The notes: generated by a model not told the origin, from the sequence alone. Positions 9,473 through 18,243 are shown, numbered from the stretch's first letter. The stretch is 64,000 nucleotides of DNA from Pseudomonas kribbensis (GCF_003352185.1 NZ_CP029608.1:5250501-5314500); one strand, 5' to 3'. Numbers and translations are program-made.

Positions 9473-10096
9473 TCACGCCGGAGTCAAACACTCCGGCCCG
9501 TTGAGTTTCGGATCATTGACCAGGTTCGCCAGCACCCGCTCGCGCAACGCGGTGGGCTCGCTGGCGAGCAGACCTTGCAGAACGTGCAGCGGCGTCTCGG
9601 GATCGAGCCACGCCGCCTGCCCCGCCTCGTCGAGAATCAACGGACGGCGCTGACTGGCCGCCGGTTGGGTGATCACCGCCGTGCTCAGCCAGACCTGCTC
9701 CTGCACCGGATACGCCTCCCAGATCGCCGCAAAAAACAACGAAGCCCCTTCACCCGGCGTCAGCCAGTAAGGCTGCTTGCGCACATTGCCGCGCCATTCG
9801 TAGAAACCGTTGGCCGGCAGCAGGCAACGACGCAGGCGCAGGGCTTCGCGAAACATCGGTTGTTCGGCCACGGTTTCGGCCCTGGCGTGGGCCGGGGTAC
9901 GCGACAGATCGGTCAGCCACGGCGGCGTCAGGCCCCAGCGGGCGCGGGCCAGGGTGCGCTGGCCGTCAGGCTCGGCACGCAGCATCAACACCGAATCGTT
10001 GGGGGAAATGTTCCACTGCGCCTGCTGATCGGCGGGAAAACCTGGCAGCGCCGCGAAGTCGCGGTTCCAGCGAAACAGGGCATAACGTCCACACAT
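9473..10096 (-). CDS. SRAP-domain (YedK/HMCES-like) protein with altered active-site residues
   Basis: A 207-residue SRAP-family protein. It starts MCGRY, so the catalytic Cys2 would be exposed after removal of Met1. Glu100 in ANGFYEW matches the conserved catalytic Glu. SRAP proteins crosslink to abasic sites in single-stranded DNA through Cys2. Two other conserved residues differ here. The Asn of the N-A-R-x-E-T motif (Asn75 in E. coli YedK) is His70 (AHARAET). The His of the H-D-R-R-P motif (His160 in YedK) aligns with Ser148 (ASQRRPLIL). It may be a divergent paralogue with changed chemistry. No SOS box is evident. Confidence 0.85.
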   Translation of the reverse strand: MCGRYALFRWNRDFAALPGFPADQQAQWNISPNDSVLMLRAEPDGQRTLARARWGLTPPWLTDLSRTPAHARAETVAEQPMFREALRLRRCLLPANGFYEWRGNVRKQPYWLTPGEGASLFFAAIWEAYPVQEQVWLSTAVITQPAASQRRPLILDEAGQAAWLDPETPLHVLQGLLASEPTALRERVLANLVNDPKLNGPECLTPA

Positions 10097-10132
10097 GGGG
10101 CAGCACGACTCAAGAATAAAACGAACGCCAGC

Positions 10133-10393
10133 CTAACAGACCAGCGTACCGGGAAAGCTCTCCGGTTCATCGCCGGGCAGCGGCAGCGCGGCATTGTACG
10201 CGCTGATCAGTTCGCGGGCGTACTCGGCCTGATCGTTATCGACCGACAGTCCCAGCAGGCCGAAGATCGGCAGCTCGCCGGTGCCGCCGAGCAGATCGCG
10301 CCCCACCAGATGCGCCTCGATGCCTTCGCTGGCGAGCATGCCCTTGAGCATTTCGCCCTCCATCAGGTTTTCCGGTTCGTAGATTCGCTGCAT
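10133..10393 (-). CDS. DUF2007 domain protein
   Basis: An 86-residue small soluble protein starting MQRIYEPENLMEGEMLKGML, typical of the DUF2007 (putative signal-transducing, GlnB-like fold) family, with the central GIEAHLVGRDLLGGTGELP. It lies 9 bases after the CPXCG protein gene on the same strand, and the pair recurs in Pseudomonas. Function is unknown. Confidence 0.85.
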   Translation of the reverse strand: MQRIYEPENLMEGEMLKGMLASEGIEAHLVGRDLLGGTGELPIFGLLGLSVDNDQAEYARELISAYNAALPLPGDEPESFPGTLVC

Positions 10394-10402
10394 GGGCGCA
10401 CC

Positions 10403-10585
10403 TCACTCGTTTTCGCTGTAAACATCGAGCATCCATTCCCGGCCGTCGGTTTGCAGTTTGAATCTGATCGGCTTGCAACAGACCGGGCAGTCTTCTATGT
10501 ACTCCTGATCGCCTCCGGACAAATCCAGTACTGCTTCGCATCTTTCCCCACAATATGGACATTGATAATGCTCGCTTTCCAGCAT
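10403..10585 (-). CDS. CPXCG-motif cysteine-rich protein
   Basis: A 60-residue protein with two cysteine pairs, CPYCGE near residue 9 and CPVCCKP near residue 33, forming a predicted small zinc ribbon. It belongs to the CPXCG cysteine-rich family found across gammaproteobacteria. It appears to be cotranscribed with the DUF2007 gene. The role is unknown. Zinc binding is inferred from the cysteine spacing. Confidence 0.87.
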   Translation of the reverse strand: MLESEHYQCPYCGERCEAVLDLSGGDQEYIEDCPVCCKPIRFKLQTDGREWMLDVYSENE

Positions 10586-10724
10586 CGCGGTCTCCCGGGT
10601 GACTTGTGCGTATAATCGCCGGTCTATTTGCAGGGCTAATTTTGTCTGGCTACTTTTTCAGACCGTGCCCCGTTGGTTTTCGATCAAAACCTTTACTTAC
10701 CCTAGCCGTTTCCAACAAGAGAGC

Positions 10725-11891
10725 ATGATGGGCGAATTCGATGCCATCCGACCTTACGACGACAGCGAAGTACCTGCGGTACTGGCAAGACTGCTCGGCG
10801 ACAAGGCGTTTCTAGATATCCTCACCCACTTCCGCTTCCCGCGTTTCGCCGGTGCCTTCGGCTGGATGCTCAAACCACTTATAGCCCATCGGCTGCGTCG
10901 TGAGTTCGCCGACGTGACCTCCGTGGCGACGTTGCAGGACAAGGTCGAGTTCTACGTCGACCACACCATCGAGCGCGCCACCGACGGCGTGACCTACACC
11001 GGTGTCGAGCAATTCAAGTCCGGCAGTGCCTATCTGTTCATCGCCAACCACCGCGACATCGTGATGGACCCGGCCTTCGTCAATTACGCCGTGTACCACG
11101 CCGGCCTGCCGACGCCGCGCATCGCGATTGGCGACAACCTGCTGCAAAAGCCTTTCGTCAGCGACCTGATGCGTCTGAACAAGAGCTTCATCGTGCACCG
11201 CTCGATCACCGGGCGCCGCGAGAAAATGGCCGCGTACCAGTTACTGTCGGCCTACATCAACCACTCGATCCGCAACGATTGCGCCTCGATCTGGATCGCC
11301 CAGGCCGAAGGCCGGGCCAAGGACGGCGACGACCGTACCGAGTCGGCGATCCTCAAGATGTTCCACATGAGCCGCAAGGACGAGCCGTTCGGCGAGGTCA
11401 TCCAGTCGCTGAACCTGACCCCGGTATCGATCAGCTACGAATACGACCCGTGCGACCAGGCCAAGGCCCGCGAGCTGTACATTCGCGCCACCACCGGCAC
11501 CTACAGCAAGGCGCCGGGCGAGGACGACGTGAGCATCGCCAAGGGCATCACCGGCTACAAGGGCCGGGTGCACGTGAACTTCGCCGCGCCGATCACCGAA
11601 CTGTTCGAAGACACCAAGCAACTGGCGGTCGAGATGGACAAGCAGATTCTCGGCGGCTACCGGTTGTTCCCGGTGCATTACCTGGCGTACGCGCAGTGGG
11701 CGGATGCCGATCCGCAGTTGAACGTGCCGAAGGCTGCCGACGTGTTCGGTGCCGAAGAACTGGCCAAGGCCCAGGAAGAATGGCAAAGCCGTCTGGACGC
11801 CTGCCCTGAGGAGCATCGTCCGTATCTGGTGCTGCAATATGCGACGCCGGTACGCAATCAGTACCGGGTCAAGGCCGGCTTGCCGCTGTAA
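10725..11891 (+). CDS. 1-acyl-sn-glycerol-3-phosphate acyltransferase-like protein
   Basis: A 388-residue protein with the glycerolipid acyltransferase H-x4-D motif in FIANHRDIVMDPAFVN (near residue 108). An IVHRSITGRREKM block and the Q-A-E-G-R segment IWIAQAEGRAKDGDDR correspond to later PlsC-family motifs. It probably transfers an acyl chain to a glycerol-phosphate lipid at the inner membrane. It is longer than PlsC (about 240 residues), with a C-terminal extension from about residue 300. Two ATGs occur in tandem at 10725 and 10728. An intrinsic terminator follows the stop. Confidence 0.82.
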   Translation: MMGEFDAIRPYDDSEVPAVLARLLGDKAFLDILTHFRFPRFAGAFGWMLKPLIAHRLRREFADVTSVATLQDKVEFYVDHTIERATDGVTYTGVEQFKSGSAYLFIANHRDIVMDPAFVNYAVYHAGLPTPRIAIGDNLLQKPFVSDLMRLNKSFIVHRSITGRREKMAAYQLLSAYINHSIRNDCASIWIAQAEGRAKDGDDRTESAILKMFHMSRKDEPFGEVIQSLNLTPVSISYEYDPCDQAKARELYIRATTGTYSKAPGEDDVSIAKGITGYKGRVHVNFAAPITELFEDTKQLAVEMDKQILGGYRLFPVHYLAYAQWADADPQLNVPKAADVFGAEELAKAQEEWQSRLDACPEEHRPYLVLQYATPVRNQYRVKAGLPL

Positions 11892-11913
11892 GCGGTGTCG
11901 AGCGGATACAAGA

Positions 11914-11938
11914 ACGGCGCCTTCGGGCGCCGTTTTTC
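11914..11938 (+). terminator. Intrinsic terminator after the acyltransferase gene
   Basis: ACGGCGCC (11914-11921) and GGCGCCGT (11926-11933) form an eight-pair stem around a TTCG tetraloop, followed by a T-rich run. Confidence 0.9.
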
Positions 11939-11940
11939 GT

Positions 11941-12213
11941 TCAGTAGCGGGTGCTGATCCAGGAAATCAGCAACGCCAGCCCCAGACAGGCAAAACCGAA
12001 ACGATAGAAAAACCGGTTCATGCGCAGGGTTGCCCAGTCCAGCACCGGCTCCTGATCCGGCTGGCTCTGGCGCTGGGCCGCGATACTGGCCATCGCCCGT
12101 TGCTCACGCCGACGGGTCGCGTGCAGCAGCCAACTGCCCGGGAAGGCCAACAGCAGGGCCAGCAGGTTGATCAGTTTGGCGGGATGGGCGGTAAACAGCG
12201 TCATCAAGTGCAT
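11941..12213 (-). CDS. Small membrane protein of unknown function
   Basis: A 90-residue protein with two hydrophobic stretches (LINLLALLLAFPGSWLL near residues 14-30 and FGFACLGLALLISWI near 72-86) separated by a charged arginine/glutamine-rich middle (TRRREQRAMASIAAQRQSQP). Start at 12213 (MHLMTLFTAHPAKLINLLAL) with a GAGG ribosome-binding site. A longer frame to 12324 has no such site. It looks like a conserved Pseudomonas inner-membrane protein. I do not recognise a function. Confidence 0.72.
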   Translation of the reverse strand: MHLMTLFTAHPAKLINLLALLLAFPGSWLLHATRRREQRAMASIAAQRQSQPDQEPVLDWATLRMNRFFYRFGFACLGLALLISWISTRY

Positions 12214-12406
12214 CACAGACCTCAATCTAAAGCGGAATGGCGAACGCCAGACCGACGACCGCGGCGCGGATTCTACCGAAACCCTCCCCCACTGCCCTAC
12301 CCTTTGCGACAAATTACCCATCAATCGACCGATGGCTGTCCTGTGTCACGGCATCGTCATTTGTTTCAGCCACCCTGCGCGCCTCGAAACGTAAACGGAA
12401 TGCGAC

Positions 12407-12613
12407 ATGCTTCACGCTGAAAACCAGGATCGCCTGTACCTCATCTCCCCGTCCGACGAACAACAGACCCTCGTCGGCAGCCTGGCCTTCAATGTTCAGG
12501 ACCGTCACTGGCTGGTGTATTGCGCCCTCGGCGGGCACCAGCATGCGGATTTGCCCGAGACCGATCTGCTGACCGGCGTCAGCGTCCTCGACTTCTACTC
12601 GCAAGCCGCCTGA
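12407..12613 (+). CDS. Conserved small protein of unknown function
   Basis: A 68-residue acidic soluble protein (MLHAENQDRLYLISPSDEQQ). There is no signal peptide or recognisable domain. The coding frame keeps strong G/C third positions, which supports it as a real gene, and a strong terminator follows directly. No function can be proposed from sequence. Confidence 0.7.
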   Translation: MLHAENQDRLYLISPSDEQQTLVGSLAFNVQDRHWLVYCALGGHQHADLPETDLLTGVSVLDFYSQAA

Positions 12614-12617
12614 ATGA

Positions 12618-12655
12618 AAAAAGCCCGGGGCCATCGTTGGCCCCGGGCTTTTTCA
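12618..12655. terminator. Strong bidirectional intrinsic terminator
   Basis: A 15-base arm at 12618-12632 (AAAAAGCCCGGGGCC) pairs perfectly with 12639-12653 across a six-base loop. It has T-tracts on both strands and serves the convergent genes on either side. Confidence 0.95.
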
Positions 12656-12670
12656 CATCTGACGCATGCC

Positions 12671-13255
12671 TTATTCGGCGAGGATCTGGCCTATGCTCGG
12701 ATCCTTGAACACACGGGTCAGCGCGTCGCTCAGCACGTCGCTGACCAGTTTGGTGTTGGTTTCCTGGTTCGGTGCCATGCCGAAACGCTGGTCCAGCGAA
12801 GCACCGTAACGGCCGCTGTAGCGACGGTTGCCGCTCTGCACGTCGGAGCGGAAGGTCGCGCCGATGGTGGCTTCGGTCACGTACATGCCTTCTTTCGGCG
12901 ACTGGTATTTCAGTTCAGTCAGGGTCACGGTCAGTTGTGGAGCATTCATCGCACCGTTGGACGGGGTGAAGCCCAGCAGACGCACGGCCGCTTCGGCCTG
13001 GGCCTGCAACTTCGGCACGATCTGCTCGCGCTGGACGGTGATGGCGCTGGTTTCCGGGTACAGGCCACCGCGGGTGCCCAGGGTTGGCGACGGACGACCG
13101 TCGACCACGCGAACCACGACAGGCTGGCCGTGGCCGACCGGTGCCAGCTGAGTGGTCAGCTTCGGTTCCGGGCTCAGTTGTTGCGGGCTGTGGGCGCAGC
13201 CAACCAGGGTCAAACTGGTCACAGTGATCAAACCGAACAACAGGCGTTGCAACAT
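12671..13255 (-). CDS. YajG family lipoprotein
   Basis: A 194-residue protein with a lipoprotein signal (MLQRLLFGLITVTSLTLVGC, Cys20). The mature part matches the YajG/DUF family pattern (VVVRVVDGRPSPTLGTRGG, then TLTELKYQSPKEGMYVTEA). It is an envelope lipoprotein of unknown function. Start at 13255 with a GGAGAG ribosome-binding site. A frame extending to 13309 lacks support. It shares the strong terminator at 12618-12655. Confidence 0.88.
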   Translation of the reverse strand: MLQRLLFGLITVTSLTLVGCAHSPQQLSPEPKLTTQLAPVGHGQPVVVRVVDGRPSPTLGTRGGLYPETSAITVQREQIVPKLQAQAEAAVRLLGFTPSNGAMNAPQLTVTLTELKYQSPKEGMYVTEATIGATFRSDVQSGNRRYSGRYGASLDQRFGMAPNQETNTKLVSDVLSDALTRVFKDPSIGQILAE

Positions 13256-13445
13256 GCTCTTCTCTCCAGAATCAGGCACAGACAGGCCCGCAGTATAGCG
13301 GTGGGCCACTGCGGGTCACCAGCACTGAAATCTCAGACAAACCCCGCTGCACGCGGTTCCTGTCACAGATTGTTCACCCCCCATACATGTTCGGTTCACG
13401 GTCTTTTGACAATCTTCGTCACAGATCTCCAGAAGGAACCACACC

Positions 13446-13679
13446 ATGCGCTATCTGATCTCGTTGTTCGCTCCACGCCCGCTGCACCGCAGCTTCGCCC
13501 TGCTCGACCGCAACGGCCATTGCCAGGCTTTCAAGCAGTGCAGCCTGCAGCCAATGGGTGACGGCTGGGTCGAAATCGAGGAAATCCGCCTCAACTGGCT
13601 GCACCAGCCGTTGCCGGCCAGTGCCCGGGTCGAACAGCAGCGCCCTCGCGCACGTGCCCAGGCGATGTTGAGCATCTGA
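13446..13679 (+). CDS. Conserved small protein of unknown function
   Basis: A 77-residue basic protein (MRYLISLFAPRPLHRSFALL), rich in arginine near the C-terminus (RVEQQRPRARAQAM). An AGAAGGA ribosome-binding site lies ten bases before the ATG, and the frame has typical Pseudomonas codon use. No domain recognised. It precedes the long non-coding leader of mqo. Confidence 0.72.
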   Translation: MRYLISLFAPRPLHRSFALLDRNGHCQAFKQCSLQPMGDGWVEIEEIRLNWLHQPLPASARVEQQRPRARAQAMLSI

Positions 13680-14379
13680 CCGGATGCCTAATAAAAGTCA
13701 TTAAACTCGACCAACTCCCCGCATTTCTTCGATACAATCTCCCCCCGATTATAAGGACGTCTCCTGATCGGGCCCCGCAACAGCGTCAATGCGCTTGCAT
13801 TGGCATCCAAATCGCCCACAGAGAGCCGCCCACACAGATCGAGTGAAGCTGGCGTGCTTGCTGTTTCCCTGGCAAATCCCCGCTTTTCGCGAATCTGCAG
13901 AGCTGTCATGACGCTCGGTCACTGAGTTGTTTGCCCCTCCGGGCACGGTGCCAGCCGGGACAGCCCTTTTTGAGGTTCACGTCTTCAAAAGAGCGTGAAA
14001 AAAACGGGTTTTCACAACTTCACAAGAGTGTGGCGAGCAAATGAATAGTTTTGCGTCTGAACATGCACCATTAGCGTCTGAAACAGCCCAACGACACAGG
14101 AACGGGTACGCCTCGAATACCGGAGCCTGAAGCCTGTCCGCTACGGATTTGGTTGCACAAACGGATGTCTCGACCATAAGTCGAATTGCCAGCCACGTGC
14201 TGAAATGAGTTCATGTGACTCTTGAAGCCAGGCCGCACGCATCCGTCGAAGTTGCGAAAAATTGCGAAGATTCGGACATGGCAAACCTGGCCATGGGTAC
14301 CTGGGGCGTAACTGACCTGCCCCGGACACCTGGCAGCCATGCCGACAATTTGGTGCTGCAGATTTTGGAGACGCGTTAA
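13680..14379 (+). other. 700-base gene-free leader before mqo
   Basis: No convincing gene lies here. A plausible promoter is TTCGAT (13728-13733), 16 bases, TATAAG (13750-13755), which would give a 5' leader of over 600 bases. Hairpins include TGCCC/GGGCA (13932-13936 with 13941-13945) and GTGAAAA/TTTTCAC (13995-14001 with 14009-14015). A 29-codon frame at 14041-14130 lacks a good ribosome-binding site. The stretch could hold a small RNA or a regulatory leader for mqo. Confidence 0.45.
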
Positions 14380-15888
14380 ATGGCGCATAACGAAGCAGTC
14401 GACGTAGTTCTGGTTGGGGCCGGCATCATGAGTGCCACCCTTGCAGTGCTGCTCAAGGAACTCGACCCGGCGATCAAGCTGGAAGTCGTCGAACTGATGG
14501 ATTCCGGTGCCGCGGAAAGTTCCAACCCGTGGAACAACGCCGGTACCGGCCACGCCGGCCTCTGCGAGCTGAACTACACACCGCAGAATGCCGACGGCAC
14601 CGTCGACATCAAGAAAGCCGTACACATCAACACCCAGTTTGAAGTGTCGAAGCAGTTCTGGTCGTACCTGACCAAGAAAGGCACGTTCGGCTCGTGCAAG
14701 TCCTTCATCAGCCCGGTGCCGCACCTGAGCTACGTCGAAGGTGAAAAAGGCGTTTCGTTCCTCAAGGAGCGCTTCAACACGCTGCACAAGCATCACGCCT
14801 TCGCCGACATGGAATACACCGAAGACAAGGCGAAGATGGCCGAGTGGATGCCATTGATGATGCCGGGCCGTCCGAAAGACCAGGTGCTCGCCGCCACCCG
14901 CGTGATGAACGGTACCGACGTCAACTTCGGCGCGCTGACCAATCAGTTGCTCAAGCACCTGACCAGCGCTCCGGATGCCCAGGTCAAATACTGCAAGCGC
15001 GTGACTGGCCTCAAGCGTAACGCCAACGGCTGGACCGTCAGCATCAAGGACGTCAACAGCGGCAGCAGCCGCGAAGTCGACGCCAAGTTCGTATTCCTCG
15101 GCGCCGGTGGCGCGGCCCTGCCGCTGCTGCAAGCCTCGGGCATCGAAGAAAGCAAAGGCTTCGGCGGCTTCCCGATCAGCGGCCAGTGGCTGCGTTGCGA
15201 CAACCCTGAAGTGGTCAAGCATCACCAGGCCAAGGTCTACAGCCAGGCTGCGGTGGGTTCGCCACCGATGTCCGTGCCGCACCTGGACACCCGCGTGGTC
15301 GATGGCAAGAAGTCCCTGCTGTTCGGGCCATACGCCGGTTTCACCACCAAGTTCCTCAAGCACGGCTCCTTCATGGACCTGCCGCTGTCGGTTCGCGCCG
15401 GCAACATCGGCCCGATGCTGGCCGTGGCCAAGAACAACATGGACCTGACCAAGTACCTGGTCAGCGAAGTGATGCAGTCGATGGAACAGCGCCTGGAATC
15501 CCTGCGTCGTTTCTACCCGGAGGCGAAAGCCGAAGACTGGCGCCTGGAAGTGGCCGGTCAACGGGTGCAGATCATCAAGAAAGACCCGAAAAAAGGCGGC
15601 ATCCTGCAGTTCGGTACCGAACTCGTCGCTGCGAAGGACGGCTCCCTCGCCGCCCTGCTCGGCGCTTCGCCAGGCGCTTCGGTGACCGTTTCGATCATGC
15701 TGGAACTGATCGAGAAGTGCTTCCCGGCCAAGGCCAAGGGTGAGTGGGCTGCCAAACTGGCGGAAATCTTCCCGGCCCGTGAAAAGGTCCTGGAAACCGA
15801 CGCTGCGCTGTATCGCAAGATCAACGCGCACAACAACGTCGCGCTGGAACTGGTTGAAGCCAGCAACGAGACCGAAAGCTACGCCTGA
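14380..15888 (+). CDS. mqo: Malate:quinone oxidoreductase
   Basis: A 502-residue FAD-dependent dehydrogenase of the usual Mqo length. The N-terminal dinucleotide-binding fold reads [19 protein letters not shown], followed by the family block [20 protein letters not shown]. The enzyme oxidises malate to oxaloacetate at the inner face of the cytoplasmic membrane and passes electrons to quinone, replacing soluble malate dehydrogenase in the TCA cycle. ATG start with a TGGAG site. Its 5' leader is unusually long. A strong terminator follows. Confidence 0.96.
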   Translation: MAHNEAVDVVLVGAGIMSATLAVLLKELDPAIKLEVVELMDSGAAESSNPWNNAGTGHAGLCELNYTPQNADGTVDIKKAVHINTQFEVSKQFWSYLTKKGTFGSCKSFISPVPHLSYVEGEKGVSFLKERFNTLHKHHAFADMEYTEDKAKMAEWMPLMMPGRPKDQVLAATRVMNGTDVNFGALTNQLLKHLTSAPDAQVKYCKRVTGLKRNANGWTVSIKDVNSGSSREVDAKFVFLGAGGAALPLLQASGIEESKGFGGFPISGQWLRCDNPEVVKHHQAKVYSQAAVGSPPMSVPHLDTRVVDGKKSLLFGPYAGFTTKFLKHGSFMDLPLSVRAGNIGPMLAVAKNNMDLTKYLVSEVMQSMEQRLESLRRFYPEAKAEDWRLEVAGQRVQIIKKDPKKGGILQFGTELVAAKDGSLAALLGASPGASVTVSIMLELIEKCFPAKAKGEWAAKLAEIFPAREKVLETDAALYRKINAHNNVALELVEASNETESYA

Positions 15889-15900
15889 TTCGGCTCCATG

Positions 15901-15940
15901 AAAAACGCCCCGTACTCAGTGAGTGCGGGGCGTTTTTTTA
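15901..15940 (+). terminator. Intrinsic terminator of mqo
   Basis: AAAAACGCCCCG and CGGGGCGTTTTTT form a long stem around 15901-15937, ending in a seven-base T-tract. The reverse strand also has a T-tract, so it may serve the convergent gene too. Confidence 0.92.
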
Positions 15941-15962
15941 TGCCTGTGGAAAACTTCGGCTA

Positions 15963-16250
15963 TCAGCCGCGCGCTTTCTCGATCAGCTCGATGTATTCCG
16001 GGGCGTTGCGTTGATCGCGGATCTGATCGACGAAGGTCTGGCCATGCTCGTCCTTGCCATCCACGTCATAACCGGCTGCAACGAAGAACGTCAGGAAACG
16101 CTCAAAATCGTCGATGCGCAGGCCACGGTACGCCTTGACCAGTTTGTGCAGCGACGGCGAAGTGGCGTCGACCGGCTCAAAATCGAGGAACAGCTTGATC
16201 TGCTCATCGCCGATCTCGTCACCAATCACTTGCTTCTTATCTTTACGCAT
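15963..16250 (-). CDS. PA4642-family small protein
   Basis: A 95-residue acidic protein (MRKDKKQVIGDEIGDEQIKL) that matches the conserved protein found next to mqo in Pseudomonas, known by the P. aeruginosa locus name PA4642. The C-terminal part has an ankyrin-like phrase (AAGYDVDGKDEHGQTFVD). No signal peptide. Function is unknown. It is convergent with mqo and shares its terminator region. Confidence 0.8.
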   Translation of the reverse strand: MRKDKKQVIGDEIGDEQIKLFLDFEPVDATSPSLHKLVKAYRGLRIDDFERFLTFFVAAGYDVDGKDEHGQTFVDQIRDQRNAPEYIELIEKARG

Positions 16251-16313
16251 TGCCGACTCCAGCTCGCAGACATTTCACGGGGCGGGCAGTTTACCCCCGC
16301 CCGGGCACGAGGC

Positions 16314-16793
16314 TCAACGCGCACGCGTGCTGCCGGTGTGCAGATCGGCCCAGATGTGGCCGTTGGCGTAGCTGAGGAATTGCACATACACGGTGTCATT
16401 GCGCAACAGATCGATGATCACCCGGTATTGGGCCAGCGGATAAAACAGGGTCAGGGTCTTGCGCTGGTCGTCGTATACCGGTTTTTTCAGGCTTTTGCTT
16501 TCGCCATCGAAGCTGACCAGCACCTGATTGATCGTCGCGCCCTTGTTCAGGGATTTGCCCTTGAGGCGGATCATCAATGGCGACGTGACCGGAATCGGCT
16601 GCTGATTGGACTGACGCTGGGCGCCGACCACCACCGAATAGTCGGTGACCTGCAACAGTTGTTGCTGCTCGGGTTCGGCATCGCGCAGGGTGAGGTCGTC
16701 GGGCGGCAGGAACTGGCTGTGCATCGGCGCGGCGGCCAGGGGCAGGCTGAGGGTCAGCAACAGGGCGGCGCAGCTGCGGATCAAGAGGCTCAT
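16314..16793 (-). CDS. Secreted/periplasmic protein of unknown function
   Basis: A 159-residue protein with a Sec signal peptide (MSLLIRSCAALLLTLSLPLA, probable cleavage after AAA or ASA-like residues near 22). The mature region is predicted mostly beta (VLVSFDGESKSLKKPVYDDQ, LTLFYPLAQYRVIIDLL). It is a conserved Pseudomonas protein found near mqo and hpt. I do not recognise a family with known function. Confidence 0.75.
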   Translation of the reverse strand: MSLLIRSCAALLLTLSLPLAAAPMHSQFLPPDDLTLRDAEPEQQQLLQVTDYSVVVGAQRQSNQQPIPVTSPLMIRLKGKSLNKGATINQVLVSFDGESKSLKKPVYDDQRKTLTLFYPLAQYRVIIDLLRNDTVYVQFLSYANGHIWADLHTGSTRAR

Positions 16794-16841
16794 GACAGGC
16801 TCCGGAGGGCGGGGCCGAGCACTTTAGCAGCCTTTAAAAGC

Positions 16842-16870
16842 AAAAGATCGCAGCCGGGGCTGCGATCTTA
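16842..16870 (-). terminator. Intrinsic terminator of hpt
   Basis: AAGATCGCAG (16844-16853) and CTGCGATCTT (16860-16869) form a ten-pair stem. On the minus strand the stem is followed by TTTGCTTTT. The GATCGCAGCC core is a common intergenic repeat in this group. Confidence 0.85.
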
Positions 16871-16879
16871 CAGGGGTTC

Positions 16880-17437
16880 TTACATGCCTTTGACGGCGAA
16901 GATCCCGTTGGCGTTGCGCCAGTAGCCTTTGTAGTCCATGCCGTAACCGAAGATGTAACGGTCAACGCATGGCAGGCCGACGAAATCGGCTTTCAGGTCA
17001 GGACGGGCCTTGCGGTCGTGGTCCTTGTCGATCAGCACCGCGGTGTGCACGGCACGGGCACCGGCGTGTTTGCAGAAGTCGATGATCGCGCCCAGGGTGT
17101 GACCTTCGTCGAGGATGTCGTCGATGATCAGCACGTCGCGGTCGATGAACGAGACTTCCGGCTTGGCTTTCCAGAACAGGTCGCCGCCGCTGGTTTCGTT
17201 GCGATAGCGGGTGGCGTGCAGGTAGGACGCTTCCAGCGGGAACTGCAGATGGGTCAGCAGTTTGCCGGAGAAAATCAGCCCGCCGTTCATCACACAGAAC
17301 ACCACCGGGTTGCTCTCGGCCAGTTGTTCGTTGATTTGTGCACCGACGCGGGCAATGGCAGCCTCGACTTCAGCTTCGGTGTACAGGCAGTCAGCCTCTC
17401 GCATGATTTGACGGATATGCTCGAGATCAGCGGACAT
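16880..17437 (-). CDS. hpt: Hypoxanthine-guanine phosphoribosyltransferase
   Basis: A 185-residue phosphoribosyltransferase with the PRPP-binding loop VLIIDDILDEGHTLGAI. It converts hypoxanthine or guanine plus PRPP to IMP or GMP in purine salvage. I chose the ATG at 17437 (MSADLEHIRQIMREADCLYT), which has a GGAGAG ribosome-binding site. An upstream in-frame start at 17509 falls in the divergent promoter region. It is divergent from upp-uraA, so both salvage branches share one control region. Confidence 0.93.
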   Translation of the reverse strand: MSADLEHIRQIMREADCLYTEAEVEAAIARVGAQINEQLAESNPVVFCVMNGGLIFSGKLLTHLQFPLEASYLHATRYRNETSGGDLFWKAKPEVSFIDRDVLIIDDILDEGHTLGAIIDFCKHAGARAVHTAVLIDKDHDRKARPDLKADFVGLPCVDRYIFGYGMDYKGYWRNANGIFAVKGM

Positions 17438-17528
17438 GGCGCTCTCCAAGGGGGGTCTGTTTCGGAAAAGCGGGCAAAGGTACGCATCCCGCACGGCCGA
17501 ATCAAGCATTTGTGGACTAACGTACTGT

Positions 17529-17566
17529 ATGTCCTATAGGACATCACCCTCGGATAGATTAATCTA
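17529..17566. promoter_or_regulatory. Two perfect palindromes in the hpt/upp divergent region
   Basis: ATGTCCTATAGGACAT (17529-17544) is a perfect 16-bp palindrome, and TAGATTAATCTA (17555-17566) is a perfect 12-bp palindrome ten bases later. They lie between the divergent nucleobase-salvage genes and are candidate operators. No T-tract follows closely enough to read either as a terminator. The regulator is unknown. Confidence 0.5.
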
Positions 17567-17602
17567 GGCCGGTTTTTTTGCCCGCCGCCGGAGCCTTTCC
17601 CC

Positions 17603-18241
17603 ATGTCCATCCAAGAGATCCGCCATCCGCTGATCCGTCACAAACTTGGCCTTATGCGCCGTGCAGACATCAGCACCAAGAATTTCCGCGAGCTCGCTCA
17701 GGAAGTCGGTGCCCTGTTGACCTATGAAGCTACCAAAGACCTGCCGCTGGAAACCTACGATATCGAAGGTTGGTGCGGCACGGTGTCGGTGGAGAAAATC
17801 GCCGGCAAGAAGATTACCGTCGTGCCGATCCTGCGTGCCGGCATCGGCATGCTCGAAGGCGTGCTGAGCCTGATCCCGGGCGCGAAAGTCAGCGCCGTCG
17901 GCGTTGCCCGTAACGAAGAAACCCTGCAGGCCCACACCTATCTGGAAAAACTGGTTCCGGAAATCGACGAACGCCTGGCCATGATCATCGACCCGATGCT
18001 CGCCACCGGCAGCTCCATGGTCGCGACCATCGACCTGCTGAAGAAGGCCGGCTGCAAGGACATCCGCGCGATGGTTCTGGTTGCCGCGCCGGAAGGCATT
18101 GCCGCTGTCGAGCAGGCTCACCCGGACGTGATCATCTACACCGCGTCCATCGATCAGAAACTCAACGAGCACGGTTACATCATTCCTGGGCTTGGCGATG
18201 CCGGTGACAAGATCTTCGGCACCAAGCAGAAGGACGCTTGA
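17603..18241 (+). CDS. upp: Uracil phosphoribosyltransferase
   Basis: A 212-residue enzyme with the full UPRT pattern: [20 protein letters not shown] at the N-terminus, the PRPP loop [20 protein letters not shown] near residue 131, and the uracil-binding C-terminal [14 protein letters not shown]. It makes UMP from uracil and PRPP. The stop is two bases before the uraA start, so the two are cotranscribed as a uracil uptake and salvage unit. Confidence 0.97.
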   Translation: MSIQEIRHPLIRHKLGLMRRADISTKNFRELAQEVGALLTYEATKDLPLETYDIEGWCGTVSVEKIAGKKITVVPILRAGIGMLEGVLSLIPGAKVSAVGVARNEETLQAHTYLEKLVPEIDERLAMIIDPMLATGSSMVATIDLLKKAGCKDIRAMVLVAAPEGIAAVEQAHPDVIIYTASIDQKLNEHGYIIPGLGDAGDKIFGTKQKDA

Positions 18242-18243
18242 CC

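Noticed and set aside
14041..14130. A 29-codon frame in the mqo leader (MNSFASEHAPLASETAQRHR...)
   Set aside because: There is no clear ribosome-binding site, codon use is not Pseudomonas-like, and no family resemblance is seen. It could only be revived by ribosome profiling.
14071..15831. A 586-codon open frame on the minus strand across mqo
   Set aside because: It is the antisense shadow of a well-supported mqo gene. Its composition (many His, Gln, Arg) is typical of antisense frames in high-GC DNA, and no ribosome-binding site or family match is seen.
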